A DNA stretch of 64,000 nucleotides from Aphidius gifuensis (lineage: Eukaryota > Arthropoda > Insecta > Hymenoptera > Braconidae), in assembly GCF_014905175.1 (NCBI RefSeq), contig NC_057791.1, positions 1,860,001 to 1,924,000 on the forward strand. The letters are read 5' to 3'. The notes beneath the pieces are model-generated. The model saw nothing but the letters and a program-made list of their open reading frames with translations. It did not search any database and was not told the origin of the DNA. Shown one piece after another: positions 24,778 to 37,760 of this stretch (its first letter is position 1; every line of letters starts with the position of its first letter). A program made the position numbers and the translations under genes.

Positions 24778-25555
24778 GGGGCTATTCACGGCCAGATTTA
24801 GTGACACCATGGCTACATAATGTAGTCAAAAAAGACAAATACTACACCTACTAATAATATTATAATAACTACAATAACTACAAATGACTACAACAATAAA
24901 ATATGATGACTACAATACTACAATGACTAAATACCATTTAATAAATAACTACACTGTTCACTACACATTTTGAATTAATATTATTATTATTGATATTTTT
25001 ATTAATATTTTTATTAATATTATTAACACTATCATATGATACACAATATTGTTTAATAATAATGATAATTATTATCATTAATATTATTATTATAATATAA
25101 TGGAATTATTTATGAGGGATTATGATATAATGAAATTTAATTTATTTGAATGTATTTATTTTCTTTATCGATACATTTAATAAACTTTCAATAATATTAA
25201 ATAATATTTAATATTAATTAAATTAAATTAGTATATTCATATAAATATTATTCTATATATTTATATAGATATATAAATATACGTAAAGAATATTATACTA
25301 TAGTGTAATTATCAAGAAAATATATATATTTTTTTTAAATTTTCATTGAAAATATTGTTTTATTTCTAGAACTGTGATCTCACTTTTTTTTTTTTATTTT
25401 TCTTTTATTTTTTCTTTATTATTATTTTTCTGGTGTAACTACGAATAACTACATAAAATAACTACAAAAGTTGTAGTCAAAAAATTACAATGACTACATA
25501 ACTACACTGTTACTACACGATACTACACCATGACTACACTAATGAATAGTGTCCC
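24778..25555. mobile_element. Putative non-autonomous DNA element with ACTAC-rich ends
   Basis: The 778-bp unit begins GGGGCTATTCA and ends TGAATAGTGTCCC, imperfect terminal inverted repeats sharing GGG and CTATTCA. Both subterminal regions are packed with degenerate copies of ACTACA/ACTAC, about 180 bases on the left and 120 on the right, including a near direct repeat of GTAGTCAAAAAA. The centre is ordinary AT-rich DNA without a frame, so it would depend on a transposase elsewhere. No target-site duplication could be recognised, so the superfamily is open. Subterminal short-motif arrays are typical of transposase-binding regions in MITE-like elements. Confidence 0.45.
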
Positions 25556-25806
25556 TTGATGGTGAAACAATATGTTCAGTTATTTAGAATTAAAATTAAT
25601 GAAATTGATATAAAATATTTGCACTGAATATCGGAATATTCATCATATTTCATTTTGTTTTTATATATATGTACAGTTAAATGAAAAAGGCCATTGATAC
25701 AATAACAAACTGAAAGTATGTAAATGCATATCAAATTAGTGTATGTATATAAAAAAACATATGAAAAAACGTAACTATTCCCAAACATATGACATCAACC
25801 TTTCAA

Positions 25807-25843
25807 GTTAAATAAAAACGACCGCGCAAGCGGGCGCTCAGTC
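25807..25843 (+). promoter_or_regulatory. Putative core promoter of the RBR ligase gene
   Basis: TCAGTC at 25838-25843 matches the insect initiator TCAKTY, lying in a short GC-rich patch (ACCGCGCAAGCGGGCGC). An AAATAAAAA TATA-like stretch lies about 30 bases upstream. The resulting 5' UTR of about 1.2 kb before the ATG at 27022 is long but possible. Confidence 0.35.
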
Positions 25844-27021
25844 TCGTAGATATAAAAAAAAAAAAAATTTATACATTAATAAATGAAAAAAAAGAAAAGA
25901 AAACAACAACAAAAAATTTTTATCAAATTAATCTTGGTCGTTAAAATATAAGAAAAATAATATATAGACAAATAAAAATATCCATAAATTATTTGTTTAT
26001 TTATATTATACATTCACCTTGGATTTAGTGTGTTTGTTAAAGTAAATTTTTGGTTAAATAAAGAAGGAGAAGTAAATAATAATAAAAAAAAAAAAACGAG
26101 ACATACAAAGTGACAACCAGGGATAAATCTTGTTAACAAAAAAAAAAAAAAAATAAAAAAAGGTGAACACTAAACGAATTCACACAAGTTGAAAAGACAG
26201 TTAAACCAAACATATTGTAATATATACATATACAAAAATATAATACATATATATCAATCCAAGCATCGATTTGATGTCACCACCGGATTGGCAACAAAAC
26301 TTTTACCAAGTGTCTTACTGATACATCACCAACACTAATTATTACTATAAAAAATTATTATTATTATCACTATTTTTAATATACATTTCAACATCATCAT
26401 CATCATCAACATCAACATCATCATCTTGTTCATAAATCATTATCAATTATAAAAACAAAAAAAAAAATATTTTCTTTATTTTTCCAAACAGTTGTGCAAG
26501 TGTTACACTGATGTGTCTTTTTATATGTGACAATTATTAATTTATCACTTACTGATTTAATGATATCATCAAAGTGTTATTATTTAAAAAATAATATTGT
26601 TAATGTGTGTTAATAATATATATGTGTGTTGATAATAATTGATGAAACAATTTAATTAAAGTTAAAAACAAATAAAATCCAACTTGAACTCACCACCTCA
26701 TTAAAATTACACACACACACATATAACTATTAATTAAATATCATTATTATTATTATCATTAAATTTATATAAGACTCTATTTTGATGATGATATATTGTA
26801 GATTTAATAATTATTAAATAATAAATAAATAATAGTTAAAATAAATTGAAAATATAGAAAAAAAAAACAAATACTTTTTTGTGTTTTGTTTTTATGAATA
26901 GTGTGTTGATGATAGTGAACTTAAATAAACTTAATGATTAAAAATAAAAATTAATAAATAAACAAATAAATAATATATAAATGTATTTATAATAAAAATA
27001 TTATAAAAGGGTAATTAGGGG
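25844..27021. other. Presumed 5' UTR of the RBR ligase gene
   Basis: About 1.2 kb of AT-rich DNA, with CAT/CAA and CA microsatellites near 26400 and 26710, and no protein-like frame. An in-frame TAG (27016-27018) one codon upstream supports the ATG at 27022 as the true start. Confidence 0.4.
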
Positions 27022-28891
27022 ATGCCTAGTCTACATTCGCTCGTCGTACGACGAGCTAATCCTCTAATGGAAATGGGTACAGCAACAAGTTCAGTAACAT
27101 CTGTTAATCAAACAATTAAAAATCAACCAAATACAATGAAAAGTAATAATAATATAAATAATAATAATAATATAAATAATATAAATAATAATATAAAATT
27201 AGATAAAAAAATTAATAAATTAAATGTTATTAAATTACCATTAATAAAAAAAGAAAAAAGTGCCATTAATTTAACATTAAATAATGATAATAATAATATT
27301 ATAAATAATGATATTAATAAACCATTAATAAGACATGAAAGTAGTGCTAGTCTTGAAGCAGCACGTAGTAGTAATTGGATTAATATTGGTAAAACAAATT
27401 TACGTAAATGTGAAACAACTGTTGGTCTTAGTACATTAACTATTGATAGACCAATTAATCGTAGTAGAGTATGTTCAAGATGTTCAAGTTTATTATCATT
27501 AGCATCAAGTTCACGTTATAGTCTTGCTGCTGGTAATTTTGTACCAACAACATCAACAACAACATCGTCTTCGTCATCTTCATCTTCGTCAACAACAACA
27601 ACAATAACAACACCAAAAAAAAATATTAAACAATATTTATGTAAAATATGTCTTGTTGATGTATCATTTAATCAAACATTTAGAATTGAAGGATGTGGAT
27701 GTTATTATTGTAAAGACGTATGTATTTTTTTTTTATATTTTAAATTTATAATAATTGATTGATTGATTAATTTTTTATTTACAGTGTATGAAAAATTATG
27801 TTGAATTTGAAATTGAAGAAGGTGCATATGAAATAAGTTGTCCAGATTCACAATGTGATTGGTCATCTGTATTGACACTCAAGGAAATATCAAGTCTTGT
27901 AACACCAGAACTTATGGAAAAACATCATAAATTTCGTTTAAATAGAGGTAATTATTATTAGCAATTTAATTTACAAAATAAGAAGATTAATTATTATTTT
28001 TTATTACAGATGTTTCAATGGATAAAGATCGTGCATGGTGTCCACGTGCTGGATGTGAAACAATATGTTCAGTTAAAAATGGTAATAACAGTGATGGTGA
28101 TAGTGGTGATGATGGTAGTGCTGTTACACCTGGTCCAGTACATTGTCCAAATTGTTCAACTGATTTTTGTTCAATTTGTCGTGAACCTTGGCACAATGGA
28201 CAGTGTCCAAATTTACCACTTGGTATACCATTTGATAATGATCATATTAAATGCTGTCCAATGTGTTCAGTACCAATTGAAAAAGATGAAGGATGTGCAC
28301 AAATGATGTGTAAAAGATGCAAACATGTTTTTTGCTGGTACTGCTTGGCATCATTAGATGTAAGTCGTTTTTTCAATTTTTTCTTTTTATCTTAAGTTAC
28401 TTTTATTGATGAAAAATTAACAGATTTAAATATACAAGTTTAAACAACAAAAAAATACAGTTTTAATTGAGTTAATATCGTAGGTCAGTTATTTTATTTT
28501 ATACTAAAAAAAAAACATGAAAAAAAAATTCTATTAGTCATTATTGTTTTGTTTTTTTTCAATTATAAAAATTCAAGTCACCTGTTGTTTGTTGTTTCTT
28601 GTTTCTATATTAGTTTTATTAATAAATGAATTGTTTTTTTTTTAGGATGATTTTTTATTGAGACACTATGATAAAGGACCATGTAAAAATAAATTAGGCC
28701 ATTCACGTGCATCTGTTATTTGGCATCGAACACAAGTTATTGGTATATTTGCTGGTTTTGGTCTATTACTTCTTGTTGCATCACCATTATTATTACTAGC
28801 AGCACCATGTATTGTTTGTTGTAAATGTCGTGTTTGTGGCACATCAAGACTTGATCAAGACGGTGGTAATCATGAAGATACATCAACGTAA
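27022..28891 (+). CDS. RNF144-like RING-IBR-RING E3 ubiquitin ligase
   Basis: Four exons, 27022-27717, 27785-27947, 28010-28359 and 28646-28891, join in phase to 484 codons plus TAA. RBR ligases take ubiquitin from an E2 onto a RING2 cysteine and then pass it to the substrate. RING1 starts at CKICLVDV (207), followed by the IBR (CPRAGC to CREPWHNGQCP, about 297-352) and RING2 (CCPMCSVPIEKDEGCAQMMC, about 368-387). The cysteine of DEGC (about 382) is the expected catalytic residue. YDKGPCKNKLGHSRASVIWH and the hydrophobic anchor VIGIFAGFGLLLLVASP (434 onward) match RNF144A/B, so it is probably tail-anchored in internal or plasma membranes. About 200 N-terminal residues, rich in Asn, Ser and Thr, have no counterpart in the roughly 290-residue vertebrate proteins, and a Gly/Asp/Ser insert of about 20 residues lies inside the IBR. 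Function of the extension is unknown. Confidence 0.93.
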
Positions 28892-31439
28892 ATAACGTCT
28901 AATCATTAACTAAATATATATCTATTTTTTTCTTATAATTTTTACTTATTTTAATTGTACATTTGTTTTTTTTTTATAATTTGTTTAACAAGTATTTGAA
29001 ATACTCAATATAAGACAAAAAATATTTAAACAAGGTTATTTAAAGCTAATAATAATTACACAATTTATTGTTAATTAATTTGTGTTGCATGGCAAAATGT
29101 ACAAAATGTGTGAATGAATTTCGACAGTTATGATGATAAAATTATTTTTATTTTATTTTTTTTGTATAGAAATTATTATGAGGGGTATATTATTTAATTG
29201 TTTATAATATTTACATATATATATACTTCCAAAAGTCATTAATTGCCTATCCCCGATTATTTAATATACAAGTTATTTATTTATATTTTTTTTTTCGAAT
29301 TTAATACATTTTTTTTCATTAGTATAATATGAAGCATCATTTTATGCCAGTCAAATATGTATATATATATTTTTTTTCTCCTTATTTGATACTGGTGGAA
29401 TGAAAAATACACAAAAAAAAAAAAAAAATAGAAACGTTTGACTTTATAGAAATGTATTCGAAATTTTCTTCCTTTTTATACAAAAAGATTTTTTTTTTCT
29501 TCCAATTTTTTTGATAATTAATTTATATTTTTGTTTTTTAAATTAAATTTTTTACAAGTAGAATTTATTTATTGCATTTTATAGTTGAAAAAAAAAATAA
29601 TTGTTTTTCTATTTTTTTTGCCATGTGGGATAGGAAATGAAGACCGAGGTTTTTATTGATTTAAAAAAAAATTTTTTATTGTAAAAATATAATATAAGAT
29701 TATTATTAAAAACGAACAAAATTTTTGTTGTGAAGTGTGATATATAATATATAAATAATTACTATATGCAGTTAATAAAATTATATAAATTTTTAATTAA
29801 AAAATTAATTATTAAAGTTACCAGCTAATGAAAAACATTGAAATAAAAAATTATAATTATTTATGTGTGTAAGGGGTTGTAGTTATTAAACAAAAAAAAC
29901 ATTTATATAATTATAAAAAATATATAAACACACATATACATAGAATACATATATGTATAAAATAAAAGTTGGACCAGAATTATTAAATTGAACAAAAAAA
30001 AATATCTGTTAAAAGATTTAAAAAAAAAAAAAAATCCAATAAACATTAATAAAATATTTAAAAGAAAAATACTGAAAAATTATTTGAAATTTTCATGAAT
30101 TAATTGAGGATAAAGGATGTACATTCAAGTTTCAACAATAAATAATTTTAATTTATTACAAAAAAATAAAAGACTAAATTAAAAATTAAATTTTTCAATT
30201 TATAAAATAAAGCTTGAAAAAATTTTTTAAATCAATTAACTAAAATTAAAAAAATAAATTAAATGAATTTTATGAGATAATATCACAGATAGCAGAATGT
30301 TTGAATAAATAATTAAATAGGATTAAACTTTACCCATTTAAATTAATCTTCATCAAAAAAAAAAAAAAAAAATTGCATTTTTTTTTTAATTTCGTTGACA
30401 ATTTTTTATTACTTTTTTTTTAAATTTTATCATACTGCCCGGGAACTATAAATATATATTAAACGAAAAAAAAAAAAAAACAATTTAAAAATATTCATAA
30501 TATAAATAAAAAAAAATTATTAATCATATGCCAAAGAAATTGTATTGTCTCATGTCAAATGAACACGGCACGTTTTAAATAGTCATGAGAATCTCTTTTA
30601 AAACTAATTCTAAATATAAATATAAAACAATTCAATTTCATTATATATTCATTTGAAATAAAAATATAAAAAACAAGTAAAAAAAAAATAGTTAAACTAT
30701 TCCAAAGTTTAAAAGAATAAAATCAAAATAATTTAAAAAAAAAAAAAAAACAATTTATTTACCGCAAAAGGTTTTCTCTCAATATATATTTAAAATATAT
30801 ATAAAAAAAATAAATAAATGTGTGTGAGTATACAATAATATATAAATGGACATTCCAAAAATAAAAACGGAATTTATGGATGTCTTATGTTCAGCATAAA
30901 AAGTAGGCATATTGTATAATAAAAATTACATTGGAACAAGTGTTTATACGTTCCCTTTGAATTTTATTATTATTTTTTTTCTTCAAAAACTTTTAAAATA
31001 AAATTATATAAACGTATATTAGCAAAAAAAAAAAATTTATCCTATCAATAATTTCCTATAAAAATTACTATAAATAATAAAAAAAAAAGCTCTAAATTAA
31101 ATAATAAAAAAAAAGCTCTAAATTATAAAAAACATCTATAAATTTCTTCAAATAGAAAATTAAAAAAAAAAACCATACATCTATCATTAAAAGGCGAAAT
31201 CATCATAGCAATTTTCGCTTCATCTCCCACCTATAGAAAAAAAAAAAGACACAAAGCTCCTTTCATTTTTTGTCATAGATTGATAAAAAAAAAAGAAAAA
31301 AAAAATTTTGCGAGATCGTTAGAACGTATTTTTTTTTGTCCCAAAAAAATAAAATGAAAAAAAAAAGCAGATGATCCTCTGTATCTATCCTTATCTATCA
31401 CACACATATATGTGTGTGTGTTAACGTTAAAACGATAGA

Positions 31440-34400
31440 GAATAGTTAGCCTCTGGCGATGTGTTCACCACCCCCACATCTTCAACTACCGAATAGAGCT
31501 GCAGGTGTATAATAGCAAGAGCAGAAAAAAAATTTGCTTGGCTAGAAAAAAAAAAGGAGCTCAGTGAGAGGAGGTAAAGAAGAAGGAGGAGGGGTTTGAC
31601 AAAAAAGTAAAAAAATAGGGGTTGAAAAAAAAAAACCTTTAAAAGAGTGAGTAAGTGAGTCTACGATTCTCCATTCAACACAACTAAGAGAGAAAGAAAT
31701 ATAGTGCGAGTAAAAAAAAAAAAAAATTGCCGAGTAGAAAAGAGAGATGATAGGGTTTGGGGTATATGTGGGTAGATGGGTGGATAAGTGGGTGGTTATA
31801 CGTGGGTGAAAAAGAACGATAACGTTTGAGGGGGTTGGGGGAGGTTTGGTTGGTTAGGAGGTCCGGTAACCGGGTCGATATATCAGGGCTCGGGGTGCAG
31901 CTGTCTGTCAGGCACGCGGACTCCACGCTAGACGACGTTGGTTTGAAAAAAAAAAAAAAGAAAAAAAAATTGCTCACTGGGTGCTTCTGGGTAATTTTTC
32001 ATCGTTGCAACGGACGACAGGAGTATAAGAGAGAGGGATGAAGGAACCAAGGGAGGAAAGAGGCAAAGAGGATGCTTGACGAGTGGGCGGTAAGAGGAAT
32101 GAGAAGGTGGATTTTGCCACAGACCCAACTACTACTATTACTACTACAAATGCAATTTTCTTTTTTTTTTTTTTTTTATTTTCTCATCCCCCTAATTTTT
32201 TTTTTTTCCTCCGCCATTGCAACCCTCTTTCCTCCATTTTTATATACCGTAGGGGGCCTTCCCTCGTACACACAAAATCCCATCCATTGCTATATATATT
32301 CTTTGCAATTTTTTTTATCCCTACTTTAGTTTTTTTTTTTTTTTTTTTTAATTTTTTTCGTTCACTTCCTCTTTTTCCATACATACAACCATCTCTCCCT
32401 ACTCTATGCAATTTTTTTTTTTATATATTTCTTTTTTCCTCCCTTTAGTCCCCTCATTCTGGCATTCACCCTCACTTTACCCTCTCACCCAACCCCCTTA
32501 TCTTTTATTTCATTTTTTTTTACGAAAAAATATATTCACATTGGTGTGTGTGTGTGTCTATCGTACTCGTATACAAACGAAGGCGTGCACTAGACGTCGA
32601 ACAGGCGTCCCGACGTTGCCTCTTCAACCCTCATCCTCCTCCTTCATCGCAACATTTTTGCTATATAGCAAACTTTTTCCAGGGGGTTTCGTTGGAAATG
32701 ATGAAAAAAAAATACCGAGGTATACGAAAAAAGTATTCGTAGAGGGGAGGATCGATTTTTACTGGGGCAACTACTCTTTTTTCATCCCTTCAGCCACCAA
32801 CCCCCTTGTCTTGCTGTCGCATACTCACATCTTTTTTTTTTTTTTTTGCCATGTAGACCCTCTTGCATTTACCCAAACCTATTTCATCCTTTTTCTGGAC
32901 CTCTTTTACCTTCACGACGAAGAGTACTCTTTTTTTTTTTTTTTTCATCTTTTCTCATGCTGGGTAAAAAACCTTTTTTTTTTTTTCCTACATACTTGCC
33001 CTGTACTTTTATTTATAAAAAAAAAAAAATACTATTCATTTATTGTTTAAATTAAAATATCTGAAAATATTAATTAAAAAAAAAAAATGAATTATTTTGT
33101 AAATGGAAAAAAAATAATAATTGTTTTATTTTAATTTAAAATATTTGTGGTTTATTTTGCTTTTTGAATAAAGGGGTTTAATTGAAAATAGGCTAAAAGC
33201 CATGATATTGAATAGAATAAAAATAAGCAAATAAAAAAGGGATGAAACAAAAATGAAAAACATCAAAGTATAAAAAAAAAAAAATTTTAAAAATATTGTT
33301 AGGTCATGGATAAAGATCAAGTTTATATGGTCCATCATACCAAAAAGTATTAAACAATATTCAAAATAAAAAAAAGGTGTGCAAATAAAAAACGAGTAAA
33401 AAAAAAATAGACATAAGGAAATCCAAAGTGTAGTACAAACGTACGATAAAATAAAAGGACTAAAATTTCTTGAAAAAAAAAAAGGGTAAAAGTAGTTGTA
33501 TTAAAAAAAAAAAAGAGTATAATAAAAATAAAAAAAAAAAATGTTTATAAAGAGTGAGAGGTAGATAGGAAGATATGTGAAGTGATAAAAAGTTAAAAAA
33601 AAAAATATACAAAAGAAGAAATAATAAAAAATGAAAAATAAGAAAAAATCAAGAGAGAGAAAGTGGTAAAATAAACTGTAAGAAAAACAAAAAGCACAAA
33701 AATGATAAAAAAAAAAAGGGAATAAAATGTATGTGTGTGGGGTTTTATAAGGGCGTAGAGGGGAAATTTAAGTTGGTTATAGAATTCAGGGGCACTTGCA
33801 AGTTGTTTTGGTTCTTTCATCGAAGTAAGAATCACATCGTGGGTTTTTTTATATTTTTTTTTATTCATGTTGTATACAAGAAAACCAAGACCAAGACCAA
33901 CTGGTCTGAATGGACCCAACGGTAGTCAGTTTGCCCCACTAGTGCCCTACTACACTTTTTCTTTCTTATTTTTATTTTTTACTCATCTTATTTCTCTATC
34001 TACCCTTTTTTTTTATTTTATTATTTTTTATTATACATTTTTTTTTTATTCTTCATCGTTGTCGTCGTCGTCTACTTTGTCGTATTTTTTATTTTTTTTT
34101 TATTGTTCTTTGGGCCCCACTACTACTACTAGACTACTAAGTTTTTTTTTTTTTCTATTTTTTATACATTTATTTCCCTTTTATATAGAATTTATTTTTT
34201 ATTTTTCTTTAGTTTTTCATTCTTTTATTCTTTTCATGTCCTTCAACCTTTTGCCAACACCAACTTATTCACAATTTTTTTTTTATATATTTGTTTTCAT
34301 TTTACATCCCCCTCAAATGTGTGCAGGTATTTTTTTAAAAAACTTTTTAACTCTTTTATTTTTATTCTTTATTATTCCTTTTTTTTTTATCTCGTTATTA

Positions 34401-34530
34401 TCTTGGTTTATTTTTATTTCATCTTATTTTCTTTATAGTTTTTTTTTTTATTCGAAACACACTTCCTCGTGACACTGGCATCTTCAGTTGCTGACTTTCC
34501 TTCGGCCTTGTCGTGGCCACGTGCCCCACT
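31440..34530. other. GC-richer block with long purine and pyrimidine tracts
   Basis: From 31440 the + strand is first purine/G-rich (31560-31860, 32030-32110), then strongly pyrimidine-rich (32150-33000 and 33940-34450). Short balanced GC-rich patches occur at 31855-31945, 32570-32630 and 34460-34530, the last with CACGTG at 34518-34523. Open frames up to 214 codons are artefacts of this composition. Such tracts can be unwound or triplex-forming promoter-proximal DNA; no transcript can be assigned. Confidence 0.4.
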
Positions 34531-36699
34531 TGTTATTTTTTTTTTTTACATATAAAATAATTGCAACAATTGAAACGATTATTATTGGGAAAAATATATA
34601 TTATAATTTGAAAAAAAAAAAAATATATCATGTATGAAAAAAATAATAGTGAAATAATCAAGTGACAAAATAGTTTGAGTGAGAATAAACGAATTGATCC
34701 AGTCATCTGTAACTAAAAATTATTCCACCTGGCCGAAAGTTTTCCAGTTTGACACACAATCAAGTGTTGAAGCGATCATTCATAATAATAATAAAAACTT
34801 AAATTATATAGACAATAAAGAGACATCATTATCATTACATTATCATCGTAATTTATTTTTATTTTTTTATCTTTAGTTGACTTTGTAAAAAATATAAATA
34901 TGTTTATTGATGAGATTTTTATTAGTTCGGTAAATTATTATCACCTGGTTTAACCAATAGCCATATGTACACTATCACCTCGTTGCTTTTTATATTTATT
35001 TTTATTATTATTCATTACATCAACTGGCCATTATTCCATTGATCTATTTATAAAAATCATCCGATAAAGAATTAAATACATGTGTCATTTTTTTTTTTTT
35101 TTTTCTTTTTCATTTGTTGTGGCTTCAAACGAAATTCTAACTTATAAATTCATTTTTTTTTTACTATTAATAGATCTATTTGAAGATTAGATAAAAAAAT
35201 TATTTTTTCTAGTTTTATGTTATATAATTTTTTAGTAAATTAACAATAGTAAAATGGAGAATAAAAAATATGCGTGATTTGTTAGTTTAGAGGATTAAAA
35301 TTGTAGAAATATTTTCGAAATAATTTTAGTATTTCTATGTATATATTTCGAATGTACATTTTTTTAAATTAATTTATTTTTTATAAGTTTAAATGTTAGA
35401 TATTTTACTGTGCAATTTACACTAATGTAAAAAAAAAAGCTCCAAGCTTTTTCATGTACTTTTAAATTTCGAAAAATTTATAGAATAAATTTCTAATAAA
35501 TTTAGAAAAATATTTGCTGTTACTCTAAAAAAATTTGCAATTATTTTTATATTATTAATGAATTTTAATTTAATTAATATTTAACTTGTTATAAAATATA
35601 TTTTCTTTTTTAAAGATATAATTGTTTTTTAAATTGATAAAAAATATGCAATTCATTATGATGAATGAATGAATGAATAAAAAATTAAATGAACATATAT
35701 TTTATGAATAATATACGTTAAAATATTATTTGGCACTGGTGATGTTGAGGACGATGATAATGACGAATAACCAAGATAAAATAATGCTTGTTATGCGTGA
35801 CCCGCAAGTTACTCTTTATTATAATTTACTCATGCGTGGATGGTTGATGATCATACTAAAAATATATATATAACCGCGGACCCTTTTTTTATACTTGTAT
35901 ATATTCATAAAAAAAATTCTTTCAAAGAAATACACTTGTTGTATTAACCGCAAGATGGCGCAACACAATAAATTTAAAACGATTGTTGATGATTGTTAAT
36001 TAAAGCTCATGAAATCATTTAAAAATTCATATATAATTTATTAATAATTTATTGAAATTAACAGATTAATTAAAAAGCTTTATAATCGAATAAAAAAAAA
36101 AATATCAATTATCGAAATAACTTGTTAAATTTCTATTGTAGAAATTTCGTATTTCGAAATTTCATAGGTTTTATTTAGTTAAATATTTTATTGAATTATG
36201 TATATCAATAATTAAAGTCAAGTAGCTTCATGTTTAACAAAATGGTCGCATTAATTTGAGGTATTTCGTACTAAAAGAAAGAAAGAAAAAAAAAAACACG
36301 AAATGTCATTTAGAAGCGAGAGAAAAAGGGTGCTATTAAATCCTTTTTTTTTTTTAATTTTATTTTTTAACATTTGAAGAGCATTTTTAGTCTCAAATAG
36401 AGTTACCTAAATTTTTTTCTCGTTTTATTTCATTCCATTATGAAGAAAATTTTTATGTATGATGAATTTTTAAGTTGAAATTTTTTACAATTCAAAAAAA
36501 AACGAGAAAAAAATATTTAAAAAATCCACACTATGGTAAATTTAAAATATGAATTTTATATTTTTCGTAATTGTATGGAGATTTGGCTGGAGAAATTTGA
36601 TGATTGTGGGTTTATCAATATAGCAAAATTAAAATCATCAAGAAATAGAAATAAATTTCTTTGATGAAGTGTGCAATTGCAGGACCATATAGACAACAA

Positions 36700-37760
36700 A
36701 GATGAAAAATATTAGTTGCATCGCGTCATCGAAGAGCTCTGCAACCGCCACGATTTGCAAAACTTGATATATATATATTTTTTTCTCTTTCTTTAATATC
36801 TTTTAAATTTCAAAATTCCTCTTGCATATTTTTTTTTTTGCTTTATTTCTCATCCACCTCTTTTTTTTTTTTTGCCAAATATGTATACCCGCGAACCCTT
36901 CACTCCACCTCTCGTACCACCCTTGATTTCCTCTGTAACTCCTCTTCCTCACCCCCTTATCAACATCATCCGCCAACATTTACCCCCACCAATAATACAC
37001 AACCAACAAGAACCTACCTCTATATAACAGAGGCGGTAAACAAAAACTCGACTGCAACGTTGTCGGATCTTCCCGCTTCAACGTCCACCAACATCTCCTA
37101 TTGGCTAACATTTTTTTTTTTTTCAATTTTTTTCTTTCTTTCTATTTTTCTTTCGCCTCTTTTCCCCTCCCGCCTTTGCTGTCCTCTTTAACCCCCCTTT
37201 TTATCGCGCACAAATTTACCTCCTTCCCAACCCACCGCGAATAACCATCAACATCTTGCATCCTCTTTTGACATATCGAAAAAAAAAAAAAAATATATTT
37301 TTATCCTTTTTCTTTCGCAGCAATATATGAGAGTTTCGTCGATTTAAAACTCACACGAAAGTACGACGAGACACAACGTTTGCAAGAGCTCAAATAGTTG
37401 GCAAAAAAAAATGAAATAATAATAAAAATACCAGCCAAAGAAGGGGCGAGCGAGAGACCATGGCGGTGCATAGGAATTTCTTCCCTCTTGTTCCCTCAAA
37501 GTCGCGAATACCCGCCAGTTCACTCGACTCGCTTACAAAACTCGCTTTATTCCTCTGATACTCTTTGTATATATATACATTACCCCGCCATTACTTTTTT
37601 TTTTTTTTAACATTGCGAGGAGAACTAAATGTTCTCCCCCCTCTTGAAGAGGTTTTTTTTTTTTTTTTTGTCTTTTTTCTTCCATCACTTCCTCCTCTTT
37701 CTTGTCCTCCCCCATTATTCCCTCTTCGCATTGGACTCTTCTTCGATCAGACGCTTGCAA
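36700..37760. other. GC-richer, pyrimidine-biased block
   Basis: Patches near 36720-36765, 37030-37110 and 37320-37560 have balanced, CpG-containing sequence, separated by C/T tracts. It resembles the block at 31.4-34.5 kb in style. No coding frame has family motifs or consistent codon use. Confidence 0.35.

Larger units (their letters stand above)
21827..25800. other. Intergenic DNA between wde and the RBR ligase gene
   Basis: AT-rich DNA. The wde 3' UTR occupies an unknown part at the left. Apart from a candidate minus-strand exon near 23.0 kb and the ACTAC-rich element at 24.8-25.6 kb, both listed separately, nothing coding is seen. Confidence 0.5.

Noticed and set aside
32406..33050. 214-codon open frame
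   Set aside because: The product is dominated by Phe, Leu and Ser from T/C tracts, with no domain motif. It is expected from composition.
33593..33925. Frames reading MGPFRPVGLGLG (-) and MCVGFYKGVEGKFKLV (+)
   Set aside because: Briefly FERM-like on the + strand (GTCKLFWFF), but no further conserved positions, no splice context, and rapid decay into homopolymer codons.
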